DNA from: Taudactylus pleione | Taxonomy: Eukaryota; Chordata; Amphibia; Anura; Myobatrachidae | Reading direction: 5' to 3' | Assembly (NCBI GenBank): GCA_031769625.1 | Contig: JAUIMM010000645.1 | Span: forward strand, 2,212,001 to 2,276,000 | Length of the DNA: 64,000 nt | Part shown: one piece after another, positions 27,971 to 41,218 of the stretch | Layout of the letters: every line of letters starts with the position of its first letter | Position numbering within the stretch: the stretch's first letter is position 1 | Position numbers and translations under genes: made by a program | The notes under the pieces: generated by a model | What the model was told of the DNA's origin: nothing | The model's database searches: none | Seen by the model: the letters and a program-made list of their open reading frames with translations, nothing else

Positions 27971-30900
27971 GGAGGATATTGAGATATAACATTACAGAGA
28001 TGCAGACAGAGGGAGTATATTAGGAAGATACTGAGATATAACACTACAGAGATGCAGACAGAGGGAGTATATTAGGAGGATACTGAGATATAACACTACA
28101 GAGATGCAGACAGAGGGAGTATATTAGGAGGATACTGAGATATAACACTACAGAGATGCAGACAGAGGGAGTATATTAGGAGGATACTGAGATATAACAC
28201 TACAGAGATGCAGACAGCGGGAGTATATTAGGAGGATACTGACATATAACACTACAGAGATGCAGACAGAGGGAGTATATTAGGAGGATACTGAGATATA
28301 ACACTACAGAGATGCAGACAGAGGGAGTATATTAGGAGGATACTGAGATATAACATTACAGAGATGCAGACAGAGGGAGTATATTAGGAGGATACTGAGA
28401 TATAACACTACAGAGATGCAGACAGAGGGAGTATAATAGGAGGATACTGAGATATAACACTACAGAGATGCAGACAGAGGGAGTATATTAGGAGGATACA
28501 GAGATATAACACTACAGAGATGCAGACAGCGGGAGTATATTAGGAGGATACTGAGATATAACATTACAGAGATGCAGACAGCGGGAGTATATTAGGAGGA
28601 TACTGAGATATAACACTACAGAGATGCAGACAGCGGGAGTATATTAGGAGGATACTGAGATATAACACTACAGAGATGCAGACAGAGGGAGTATATTAGG
28701 AGGATACTGAGATATAACACTACAGAGATGCAGACAGAGGGAGTATATTAGGAGGATACTGACATATAACACTACAGAGATGCAGACAGAGGGAGTACAT
28801 TAGGAGGATACTGAGATATAACATTACAGAGATGCAGACAGCGGGAGTATATTAGGAGGATACTGAGATATAACACTACAGAGATGCAGACAGCGGGAGT
28901 CTATTAGGAGGACACTGAGATATAACACTACAAAGATGCAGACAGCGGGAGTCTATTAGGAGGATACTGAGATATAACACTACAGAGATGCAGACAGAGG
29001 GAGTACATTAGGAGGACACTGAGATATAACACTACAGAGATGCAGACAGAGGGAGTATATTAGGAGGACACTGAGATATAACACTACAGAGATGCAGACA
29101 GTGGGAGTACATTAGGAGGATACTGAGATATTACACTACAGAGATGCAGACAGAGGGAGAACATTAGGAGGATACTGAGATATAACACTACAGAGATGCA
29201 GACAGAGGGAGTACATTAGGAGGATACTGAGATATAACACTACAGAGATGTAGACAGCAGGAGTACATAAGGAGGATACTGACATATAACTACAGAGATG
29301 CAGACAGAGGGAGTATATTAGGAGGATACTGAGATATAACATTACAGAGGTGCAGACAGAGGGAGTATATTAGGAGGATACTGAGATATAACACTACAGA
29401 GATGCAGACAGCGGGAGTGTATTAGGAGGATACTGAGATATAACACTACAGAGATGCAGACAGCGGGAGTACATTAGGAGGATACTGACATATAACTACA
29501 GAGATGCAGACAGAGGGAGTATATTAGGAGGATACTGAGATATAACACTACAGAGATGCAGACAGAGGGAGTATAATAGGAGGATACTGAGATATAACAT
29601 TACAGAGATGCAGACAGAGGGAGTATATTAGGAGGATACTGAGATATAACACTACAGAGATGCAGACAGAGGGAGTATATTAGGAGGATACTGAGATATA
29701 ACTACAGAGATGCAGACAGAGGGAGTATATTAGGAGGATACTGAGATATAACTACAGAGATGCAGACAGAGGGAGTATATTAGGAGGATACTGAGATATA
29801 ACACTACAGAGATGCAGACAGTGGGAGTATATTAGGAGGATACTGAGATATAACACTACAGAGAGGCAGACAGAGGGAGTACATTAGAAGGATACTGAGA
29901 TATAACACTACAGAGATGCAGACAGAGGGAGTATATTAGGAGGACACTGAGATATAACACTACAGAGATGCAGACAGCGGGAGTATATTAGGAGGACACT
30001 GAGATATAACACTACAAAGATGCAGACAGCGGGAGTATATTAGGAGGATACTGAGATATAACATTACAGAGGTGCAGACAGCGAGAGTATATTAGGAGGA
30101 TACTGAGATATAACATTACAGAGGTGCAGACAGCGGGAGTATATTAGGAGGACACTGAGATATAACACTGCAGAGATGCAGACAGAGGGAGTATATTAGG
30201 AGGATACTGAGATATAACACTACAGAGATGCAGACAGAGGGAGTATATTAGGAGGATACTGAGATATAACACTACAGAGATGCAGACAGAGGGAGTATTT
30301 TAGGAGGATACTGACATATAACTACAGAGATGCAGACAGAGGGAGTATATTAGGAGGATACTGAGATATAACATTACAGAGATGCAGACAGAGGGAGTAT
30401 ATTAGGAGGATACTGAGATATAACACTACAGAGATGCAGACAGAGGGAGTATAATAGGAGGATACTGAGATATAACACTACAGAGATGCAGACAGAGGGA
30501 GTATATTAGGAGGATACTGAGATATAACACTACAGAGATGCAGACAGCGGGAGTATATTAGGAGGATACTGACATATAACTACAGAGATGCAGACAGAGG
30601 GAGTATATTAGGAGGATACTGAGATATAACATTACAGAGATGCAGACAGAGGGAGTATATTAGGAGGACACTGAGATATAACACTACAGAGGTGCAGACA
30701 GTGGGAGTATATTAGGAGGACACTGAGATATAACACTACAGAGATGCAGACAGCTGGAGTATATTAGGAGGACACTGAGATATAACACTACAGAGATGCA
30801 GACAGCGGGAGTATATTAGGAGGATACTGAGATATAACATTACAGAGATGCAGACAGCGGGAGTATATTAGGAGGACACTGAGATATAACACTACAGAGG

Positions 30901-32267
30901 TGCAGACAGCGGGAGTATATTAGGAGGACACTGAGATATAACACTACAGAGATGCAGACAGCTGGAGTATATTAGGAGGACACTGAGATATAACACTACA
31001 GAGATGCAGACAGAGGGAGTATATTAGGAGAATACTGAGATATAACATTACAGAGGTGCAGACAGAGGGAGTATATTAGGAGGATACTGAGATATAACAC
31101 TACAGAGATGCAGACAGAGGGAGTATATTAGGAGGATACTGAGATATAACATTACAGAGATGCAGACAGAGGGAGTATATTAGGAGGATACTGAGATATA
31201 ACACTACAGAGATGCAGACAGAGGGAGTATATTAGGAGGATACTGAGATATAACACTACAGAGATGCAGACAGCGGGAGCATATTAGGAGGATACTGAGA
31301 TATAACACTACAGAGATGCAGACAGAGGGAGTATATTAGGAGGATACTGAGATATAACATTACAGAGATGCAGACAGAGGGAGTATATTAGGAGGATACT
31401 GAGATATAACATTACAGAGATGCAGACAGCGGGAGTATATTAGGAGGATACTGAGATCTAACATTACAGAGATGCAGACAGAGGGAGTATATTAGGAGGA
31501 TACTGAGATATAACATTACAGAGATGCAGACAGAGGGAGTATATTAGGAGGATACTGACATATAACTACAGAGATGCAGACAGCGAGAGTATATTAGGAG
31601 GATACTGACATATAACTACAGAGATGCAGACAGCGAGAGTATATTAGGAGGATACTGAGATATAACATTACAGAGATGCAGACAGAGGGAGTATATTAGG
31701 AGGATACTGACATATAACTACAGAGATGCAGACAGCGAGAGTATATTAGGAGGATACTGACATATAACTACAGAGATGCAGACAGCGAGAGTATATTAGG
31801 AGGATACTGACATATAACACTACAGAGATGCAGACAGAGGGAGTATATTAGGAGGATACTGAGATATAACACTACAGAGATGCAGACAGAGGGAGTATAT
31901 TAGGAGGATACTGAGATATAACACTAGAGATGCAGACAGCGGGAGTATATTACGAGGATACTGAGATATAACATTACAGAGATGCAGACAGAGGGAGTAT
32001 ATTAGGAGGATACTGAGATATAACACTAGAGATGCAGACAGCGGGAGTATATTACGAGGATACTGAGATATAACATTACAGAGATGCAGACAGAGGGAGT
32101 ATATTAGGAGGATACTGAGATATAACATTACAGAGATGCAGACAGAGGGAGTATATTAGGAGGATACTGAGATATAACATTACAGAGATGCAGACAGAGG
32201 GAGTATATTAGGAGGATACTGAGATATAACATTACAGAGATGCAGACAGCGGGAGTATATTAGGAGG

Positions 32268-32769
32268 GAATGGGTATGAAATACCGCCGGCCGATTCCCG
32301 CCAGCGGCAGCTCGACAAGAGCAGAGTTAGGAGCAGCGGAAGCCCGACAGCGCTGGAAATCCCGATCGTGGATAGGTAAGTATGTACTAACCTAACCTCC
32401 CTAACCCTCCTTAGGTGTGCCTAACCGTAACTTCCCCCCAAGTGCCTAACCCTAATCCCCCCTCTAAGTGCCTAACCCTAACCACCCCCATCCCCGCTGC
32501 CTAAACCTAAGTCCCCCCGGGTGTGCCTAACCCTAACCCTCCCTCCCCCTAGCCTAACCCTAAGTCCCCCCCGGGATCCCTAAACCTAACCTTCCCCCTC
32601 CGCGGCTGTCCGCTAGCGACGCCCGGCATCACTACGATCAGGATGCCGGGCGCCTGTCTCCCGGCATCGGGTAAATGCGGGCGTCTACATCTAGACGCCC
32701 GACATTTCACCCTTGCAGTCGGGAAGCCGGCTGCCGGTATTTAGGCAGTCGGCTTCCCGATTGCTTCCC
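32268..32769. mobile_element. Satellite-embedded element E, copy 1
   Basis: A 502-bp insertion begins GAATGGGTATGAAATACCG and ends CGATTGCTTCCC. It is flanked on both sides by ATTAGGAGG, part of the monomer. It has imperfect terminal inverted repeats (CGGGAA...CCGG...CGGTATTT on the right against the complement of the left end), a core of degenerate CCTAACCCTAACC repeats, and three hairpins at the right (32621-32651, 32679-32700, 32719-32760). No coding capacity. The superfamily is uncertain; an 8-9 bp duplication fits hAT-like elements. Confidence 0.85.
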
Positions 32770-35700
32770 ATTAGGAGGATACTGAGATATAACACTACAG
32801 AGATGCAGACAGAGGGAGTATATTAGGAGGATACTGAGATATAACACTACAGAGATGCAGACAGAGGGAGTATATTAGGAGGACACTGAGATATAACATT
32901 ACAGAGATGCAGACAGCGGGAGTATATTAGGAGGATACTGACATATAACACTACAGAGATGCAGACAGAGGGAGCATATTAGGAGGATACTGACATATAA
33001 CACTACAGAGATGCAGACAGTGGGAGTATATTAGGAGGACACTGAGATATAACATTACAGAGATGCAGACAGCGGGAGTATATTAGGAGGATACTGACAT
33101 ATAACACTACAGAGATGCAGACAGAGGGAGTATATTAGGAGGACACTGACATATAACACTACAGAGATGCAGCCAGAGGGAGTATATTAGGAGGATACTG
33201 ACATATAACACTACAGAGATGCAGACAGTGGGAGTATATTAGGAGGATACTGACATATAACACTAGAGATGCAGACAGAGGGAGTATATTAGGAGGATAC
33301 TGAGATATAACACTACAGAGATGCAGACAGAGGGAGTATATTAGGAGGATACTGAGATATAACACTAGAGATGCAGACAGCGGGAGTATATTAGGAGGAT
33401 ACTGAGATATAACACTACAGAGATGCAGACAGAGGGAGTATATTAGGGGGATACTGAGATATAACACTACAGAGATGCAGACAGAGGGAGTATATTAGGA
33501 GGATACTGAGATATAACACTACAGAGATGCAGACAGAGGGAGCATATTAGGAGGATACTGAGATATAACACTACAGAGATGCAGACAGAGGGAGTATATT
33601 AGGAGGATACTGAGATATAACACTACAGAGATGCAGACAGAGGGAGTATATTAGGAGGATACTGAGATATAACACTACAGAGATGCAGACAGAGGGAGTA
33701 TATTAGGAGGATACTGAGATATAACACTACAGAGATGCAGACAGAGGGAGTATATTAGGAGGATACTGAGATATAACACTACAGAGATGCAGACAGCGGG
33801 AGTATATTAGGAGGATACTGAGATATAACACTACAGAGATGCAGACAGCGGGAGTATATTAGGAGGATACTGAGATATAACACTACAGAGATGCAGACAG
33901 AGGGAGTATATTAGGAGGATACTGAGATATAACACTACAGAGATGCAGACAGTGGGAGTATATTAGGAGGATACTGACATATAACACTACAGAGATGCAG
34001 ACAGCGGGAGTATATTAGGAGGATACTGAGATATAACACTACAGAGATGCAGACAGTGGGAGTATATTAGGAGGATACTGGCATATAACACTACAGAGAT
34101 GCAGACAGAGGGAGTATATTAGGAGGATACTGAGATATAACATTACAGAGATGCAGACAGAGGGAGTATATTAGGAGGATACTGAGATATAACATTACAG
34201 AGATGCAGACAGAGGGAGTATATTAGGAGGATACTGAGATATAACACTACAGAGATGCAGACAGAGGGAGTATATTAGGAGGATACTGAGATATAACATT
34301 ACAGAGGTGCAGACAGCGAGAGTATATTAGGAGGATACTGAGATATAACATTACAGAGGTGCAGACAGCGAGAGTATATTAGGAGGATACTGAGATATAA
34401 CACTACAGAGATGCAGACAGAGGGAGTACATTAGGAGGATACTGAGATATAACACTACAGAGATGCAGACAGCGGGAGTATATTAGGAGGATACTGAGAT
34501 ATAACACTACAGAGATGCAGACAGAGGGAGTATATTAGGAGGATACTGAGATATAACATTACAGAGGTGCAGACAGCGAGAGTATATTAGGAGGATACTG
34601 AGATATAACACTACAGAGATGCAGACAGAGGGAGTATATTAGGAGGATACTGAGATATAACACTACAGAGATGCAGACAGCGGGAGTATATTAGGAGGAT
34701 ACTGAGATATAACACTACAGAGATGCAGACAGAGGGAGTATATTAGGAGGATACTGAGATATAACACTACAGAGATGCAGACAGAGGGAATATATTAGGA
34801 GCATACTGAGATATAACACTACAGAGATGCAGACAGAGGGAGTATATTAGGAGGATACTGAGATATAACATTACAGAGATGCAGACAGAGGGAGTATATT
34901 AGGAGGACACTGAGATATAACACTACAGAGATGCAGACAGCGGGAGTATATTAGGAGGACACTGAGATATAACATTACAGAGATGCAGACAGAGGGAGTA
35001 TATTAGGAGGATACTGAGATATAACATTACAGAGATGCAGACAGAGGGAGTATATTAGGAGGATACTGAGATATAACACTACAGAGATGCAGACAGAGGG
35101 AGTATATTAGGAGGATACTGAGATATAACACTACAGAGATGCAGTCAGCGGGAGTATATTAGGAGGATACTGAGATATAACACTACAGAGATGCAGTCAG
35201 CGGGAGTATATTAGGAGGATACTGAGATATAACACTACAGAGATGCAGACAGAGGGAGTATATTAGGAGGATACTGAGATATAACACTACAGAGATGCAG
35301 ACAGCGAGAGTATATTAGGAGGATACTGACATATAACACTACAGAGATGCAGACAGAGGGAGTATATTAGGAGGATACTGAGATATAACACTACAGAGAT
35401 GCAGACAGTGGGAGTATATTAGGAGGATACTGACATATAACACTACAGAGATGCAGACAGTGGGAGTATATTAGGAGGATACTGAGATATAACACTACAG
35501 AGATGCAGACAGCGAGAGTATATTAGGAGGATACTGACATATAACACTACAGAGATGCAGACAGAGGGAGTATATTAGGAGGATACTGACATATAACACT
35601 ACAGAGATGCAGACAGAGGGAGTATATTAGGAGGATACTGACATATAACACTACAGAGATGCAGACAGAGGGAGTATATTAGGAGGACACTGAGATATAA

Positions 35701-36722
35701 CATTACAGAGATGCAGATAGAGGGAGTATATTAGGAGGATACTGAGATATAACACTACAGAGATGCAGACAGTGAGAGTATATTAGGAGGATACTGACAT
35801 ATAACACTACAGAGATGCAGACAGAGGGAGTATATTAGGAGGATACTGAGATATAACACTACAGAGATGCAGACAGCGGGAGTATATTAGGAGGACACTG
35901 ACATATAACACTACAGAGATGCAGACAGAGGGAGTATATTAGGAGGATACTGAGATATAACATTACAGAGATGCAGACAGCGGGAGTATATTAGGAGGAT
36001 ACTGACATATAACACTACAGAGATGCAGACAGAGGGAGTATATTAGGAGGACACTGAGATATAACACTACAGAGATGCAGACAGAGGGAGTATATTAGGA
36101 GGACACTGACATATAACACTACAGAGATGCAGACAGAGGGAGTATATTAGGAGGATACTGAGATATAACACTACAGAGATGCAGACAGAGGGAGCATATT
36201 AGGAGGATACTGAGATATAACACTAGAGATGCAGACAGAGGGAGTATATTAGGAGGATACTGACATATAACACTACAGAGATGCAGACAGTGGGAGTATA
36301 TTAGGAGGATACTGACATATAACACTACAGAGATGCAGACAGAGGGAGTATATTAGGAGGATACTGAGATATAACATTACAGAGATGCAGACAGTGGGAG
36401 TATATTAGGAGGATACTGACATATAACACTATAGAGATGCAGACAGTGGGAGTATATTAGGAGGATACTGACATATAACACTACAGAGATGCAGACAGAG
36501 GGAGTATATTAGGAGGATACTGAGATATAACATTACAGAGATGCAGACAGAGGGAGTATATTAGGAGGATACTGAGATATAACACTAGAGATGCAGACAG
36601 CGGGAGTATATTACGAGGATACTGAGATATAACATTACAGAGATGCAGACAGAGGGAGTATATTAGGAGGATACTGAGATATAACATTACAGAGATGCAG
36701 ACAGCGGGAGTATATTAGGAGG
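32770..36722. repeat. 52-bp satellite array, segment 2
   Basis: Same monomer as segment 1, about 76 copies, between element copies E1 and E2. Several 50-bp monomers (CACTAGAGATGCAG, lacking CA) occur near 33265, 33370, 36230 and 36590. Confidence 0.99.
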
Positions 36723-37226
36723 GAATGGGTATGAAATACCGCCGGCCGATTCCCGCCAGCGGCAGCTCGACAAGAGCAGAGTTAGGAGCAGCAGAAGCCC
36801 GACAGCGCTGGAAATCCCGATCGTGGATAGGTAAGTATGTACTAACCTAACCTCCCTATCCCTCCTTAGGGGTGCCTAACCGTAACTTCCCCCCAAGTGC
36901 CTAACCCTAATCCCCCCTCTAAGTGCCTAACCCTAACAACCCCCATCCCCGCTGCCTAAACCTAAGTCCCCCCGGGTGTGCCTAACCCTAACCCTCCCTC
37001 CCCCTAGCCTAACCCTAAGTCCCCCCCCCGGATTCCCTAAACCTAACCTTCCCCCTCCGCGGCTGTCCGCTAGCGACGCCCGGCATCACTACGATCAGGA
37101 TGCCGGGCGCCTGTCTCCCGGCGTCGGGGAAATGCGGGCGTCTACATCTAGACGCCCGACATTTCACCCTTGCAGTCGGGAAGCCGGCTGCCGGTATTTA
37201 GGCAGTCGGCTTCCCGATTGCTTCCC
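36723..37226. mobile_element. Satellite-embedded element E, copy 2
   Basis: A 504-bp copy of element E with the same ends and the same flanking ATTAGGAGG. It shares the base T in GATCGTGGATAGG with copy 1, whereas copies 3 and 4 have G there. An 88-codon open frame inside it is not conserved between copies and is not a gene. Confidence 0.85.
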
Positions 37227-40200
37227 ATTAGGAGGATACTGAGATATAACACTACAGAGATGCAGACAGAGGGAGTATATTAGGAGGATACTGAGATATA
37301 ACACTACAGAGATGAAGACAGTGGGAGTATATTAGGAGGATACTGAGATATAACACTACAGAGATGCAGACAGTGGGAGTATATTAGGAGGATACTGACA
37401 TATAACACTACAGAGATGCAGACAGAGGGAGTATATTAGGAGGACACTGAGATATAACATTACAGAGATGCAGACAGCGGGAGAATATTAGGAGGATACT
37501 GACATATAACACTACAGAGATGCAGACAGAGGGAGTATATTAGGAGGATACTGACATATAACACTACAGAGATGCAGACAGAGGGAGCATATTAGGAGGA
37601 TACTGACATATAACACTACAGAGATGCAGACAGCGGGAGTATATTAGGAGGATACTGAGATATAACATTACAGAGATGCAGACAGAGGGAGTATATTAGG
37701 AGGATACTGAGATATAACATTACAGAGATGCAGACAGAGGGAGTATATTAGGAGGATACTGAGATATAACATTACAGAGATGCAGACAGAGGGAGTATAT
37801 TAGGAGGATACTGAGATATAACATTACAGAGATGCAGACAGAGGGAGTATATTAGGAGGACACTGAGATATAACATTACAGAGATGCAGACAGAGGGAGT
37901 ATATTAGGAGGACACTGAGATATAACATTACAGAGATGCAGACAGAGGGAGTATATTAGGAGGACACTGAGATATAACACTACAGAGATGCAGACAGAGG
38001 GAGTATATTAGGGGGATACTGAGATATAACATTACAGAGATGCAGACAGCGAGAGTATATTAGGAGTACACTGACATATAACACTACAGAGATGCAGACA
38101 GAGGGAGTATATTAGGAGGATACTGAGATATAACACTACAGAGATGCAGACAGAGGGAGTATATTAGGAGGATACTGACATATAACACTACAGAGATGCA
38201 GACAGAGGGAGTATATTAGGGGGATACTGAGATATAACACTACAGAGATGCAGACAGCGGGAGTATATTAGGAGGATACTGAGATATAACATTACAGAGA
38301 TGTAGACAGAGGGAGTATATTAGGAGGATACTGAGATATAACATTACAGAGATGCAGACAGAGGGAGTATATTAGGAGGATACTGAGATATAACATTACA
38401 GAGATGTAGACAGAGGGAGCATATTAGGAGGATACTGAGATATAACATTACAGAGATGCAGACAGAGGGAGTATATTAGGAGGATACTGAGATATAACAC
38501 TGCAGAGATGCAGACAGTGGGAGTATATTAGGAGGATACTGAGATATAACATTACAGAGATGCAGACAGAGGGAGCATATTAGGAGGATACTGAGATATA
38601 ACATTACAGAGATGTAGACAGAGGGAGCATATTAGGAGGATACTGAGATATAACATTACAGAGATGCAGACAGAGGGAGTATATTAGGAGGATACTGAGA
38701 TATAACACTACAGAGATGCAGACAGCGGGAGTATATTAGGAGGATACTGACATATAACACTACAGAGATGCAGACAGAGGGAGTATATTAGGAGGATACT
38801 GAGATATAACATTACAGAGATGCAGACAGCGGGAGTATATTAGGAGGATACTGAGATATAACACTACAGAGATGCAGACAGAGGGAGTATATTAGGAGGA
38901 TACTGAGATATAACACTACAGAGATGCAGACAGAGGGAGTATATTAGGAGGATACTGAGATATAACACTACAGAGATGCAGACAGCGGGAGTATATTAGA
39001 AGGATACTGACATATAACACTACAGAGATGCAGACAGCGGGAGTATATTAGGAGGATACTGACATATAACACTACAGAGATGCAGACAGAGGGAGTATAT
39101 TAGGAGGATACTGAGATATAACACTACAGAGATGCAGACAGAGGGAGTATATTAGGAGGATACTGAGATATAACACTACAGAGATGCAGACAGAGGGAGT
39201 ATATTAGGAGGACACTGAGATATAACATTACAGAGATGCAGACAGAGGGAGTATATTAGGAGGACACTGAGATATAACATTACAGAGATGCAGACAGAGG
39301 GAGTATATTAGGAGGACACTGAGATATAACATTACAGAGATGCAGACAGAGGGAGTATATTAGGAGGATACTGAGATATAACACTACAGAGATGCAGACA
39401 GCGGGAGTATATTAGGAGGATACTGAGATATAACACTACAGAGATGCAGACAGAGGGAGTATATTATGAGGATACTGAGATATAACACTACAGAGATGCA
39501 GACAGAGGGAGTATATTAGGAGGATACTGAGATATAACACTACAGAGATGCAGACAGCGGGAGTATATTAGGAGGATACTGACATATAACACTACAGAGA
39601 TGCAGACAGCGGGAGTATATTAGGAGGATACTGACATATAACACTACAGAGATGCAGACAGCGGGAGTATATTAGGAGGATACTGAGATATAACATTACA
39701 GAGATGCAGACAGAGGGAGTATATTAGGAGGATACTGACATATAACACTACAGAGATGCAGACAGCGGGAGCATATTAGGAGGATACTGAGATATAACAC
39801 TACAGAGATGCAGACAGAGGGAGCATATTAGGAGGATACTGACATATAACACTACAGAGATGCAGACAGAGGGAGTATATTAGGAGGATACTGAGATATA
39901 ACACTACAGAGATGCAGACAGCGGGAGTATATTAGGAGGATACTGAGATATAACACTACAGAGATGCAGACAGCGGGAGTATATTAGGAGGATACTGACA
40001 TATAACACTACAGAGATGCAGACAGCGAGAGTATATTAGGAGGACACTGAGATATAACACTACAGAGATGCAGACAGCGGGAGTATATTAGGAGGATACT
40101 GAGATATAACACTACAGAGATGCAGACAGAGGGAGTATATTAGGAGGATACTGAGATATAACACTACAGAGATGCAGACAGTGGGAGTATATTAGGAGGA

Positions 40201-40459
40201 TACTGACATATAACACTACAGAGATGCAGACAGAGGGAGTATATTAGGAGGATACTGAGATATAACATTACAGAGATGCAGACAGAGGGAGTATATTAGG
40301 AGGATACTGAGATATAACATTACAGAGATGCAGACAGCGAGAGTATATTACGAGGATACTGAGATATAACATTACAGAGATGCAGACAGAGGGAGTATAT
40401 TAGGAGGATACTGAGATATAACATTACAGAGATGCAGACAGCGGGAGTATGTTAGGAGG
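37227..40459. repeat. 52-bp satellite array, segment 3
   Basis: Same monomer, about 62 copies, between E2 and E3. Its last monomer carries the variant GTATGTTAGGAGG that marks the left flank of copies 3 and 4. Confidence 0.99.
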
Positions 40460-40575
40460 GAATGGGTATGAAATACCGCCGGCCGATTCCCGCCAGCGGC
40501 AGCTCGACAAGAGCAGAGTTAGGAGCAGCAGAAGCCCGACAGCGCTGGAAATCCCGATCGGGGATAGGTAAGTAT

Positions 40576-40583
40576 GTACTAAC
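40576..40583. repeat. hAT target-site duplication, left copy (GTACTAAC)
   Basis: The other E copies read ...AAGTATGTACTAACCTAACC without interruption. Here GTACTAAC occurs on both sides of the inserted transposon (40576-40583 and 46002-46009). Eight bases is the standard hAT duplication length. Confidence 0.95.
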
Positions 40584-41218
40584 TAGGGGTGTGCACCGGC
40601 CACTTTTCGTGTTTTGTGTTTTGGTTTTGGATCTGGATCTTTCTTCGTGTTTTGGATCTGGATTGGTTTTGCCAAAACCACCCTTCCGTGTTTTGGGTTC
40701 TGGGTTTTGTGTTTTGGATCTGTATTTTTTTTTTAAAAAGCATAAAAACAGCTAAAATCACAGAATTTGTTGGTTTCTCTGCTCCTATGCTATTATTAAC
40801 CTCAATAACCTTAATTTCCACTCATTTCCAGTCTATTCTGAACACCTCACACCTCACAATAGTGTTTTCATGTCCAAAAGGTTGCACCGAGGTAGCTGGA
40901 TGACTATGCTAAGCGACACGAGTGGGCGGCACAAACACGTGACCCATCTAGGAGTGACACTGCAGTGGCAGACAGGATGGCAGTTAGAAAAACTAGGCCC
41001 CAAACTGTACATAATGCAAAGAAAAAAAAGAAGTGCAAGATGGAATTGTCCTTGGGCCCTCCCACCCACCCTTATGTTGTATAAACAGGACATGCACACT
41101 TTAACAAATCAATCATTTCAGCGCCAGGGTCTGCCACACAACTGTGGCTGAAATGATTGGTTCGTTTGGGCCCCCACAAAACAAGCTGGAAATTAATGTG
41201 TCCCTGCACAAACTGGCT

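Larger units (their letters stand above)
8064..32267. repeat. 52-bp satellite array, segment 1
   Basis: Head-to-tail copies of a 52-bp monomer; one phase reads AGGAGGATACTGAGATATAA then CACTACAGAGATGCAGACAG then AGGGAGTATATT. Recurrent alternatives are CACTAC/CATTAC, GGATACTG/GGACACTG, GAGATAT/GACATAT and CAGAGGG/CAGCGGG/CAGCGAG/CAGTGGG. Rarer 49- and 50-bp variants lack a few bases. The first monomers (8064-8110, reading AGATGCAGATAGCAGAAGTA) are clearly diverged, as expected at an array edge. Open frames on the minus strand are a by-product of the repeat and are not genes. Confidence 0.99.

Noticed and set aside
32390..32600. CCTAACCCTAACC runs as an interstitial telomere
   Set aside because: The runs are degenerate, broken by CCCCC and GTGCC blocks, and lie within a transposable element that recurs elsewhere in the window.
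32268..32769. Helitron assignment for element E because of its end hairpins
   Set aside because: E has an 8-9 bp flanking duplication and imperfect terminal inverted repeats, and lacks the CTRR end and A/T insertion site of Helitrons.
8893..36687. 68-102 codon minus-strand frames (MLYLSILLIYSLCLHLC...) as membrane proteins
   Set aside because: These are chance open stretches of the 52-bp satellite read through its three frames; they end wherever a monomer variant brings a stop.
36976..37242. 88-codon frame in element E copy 2
   Set aside because: It is not preserved in the other three copies and runs out into the satellite.
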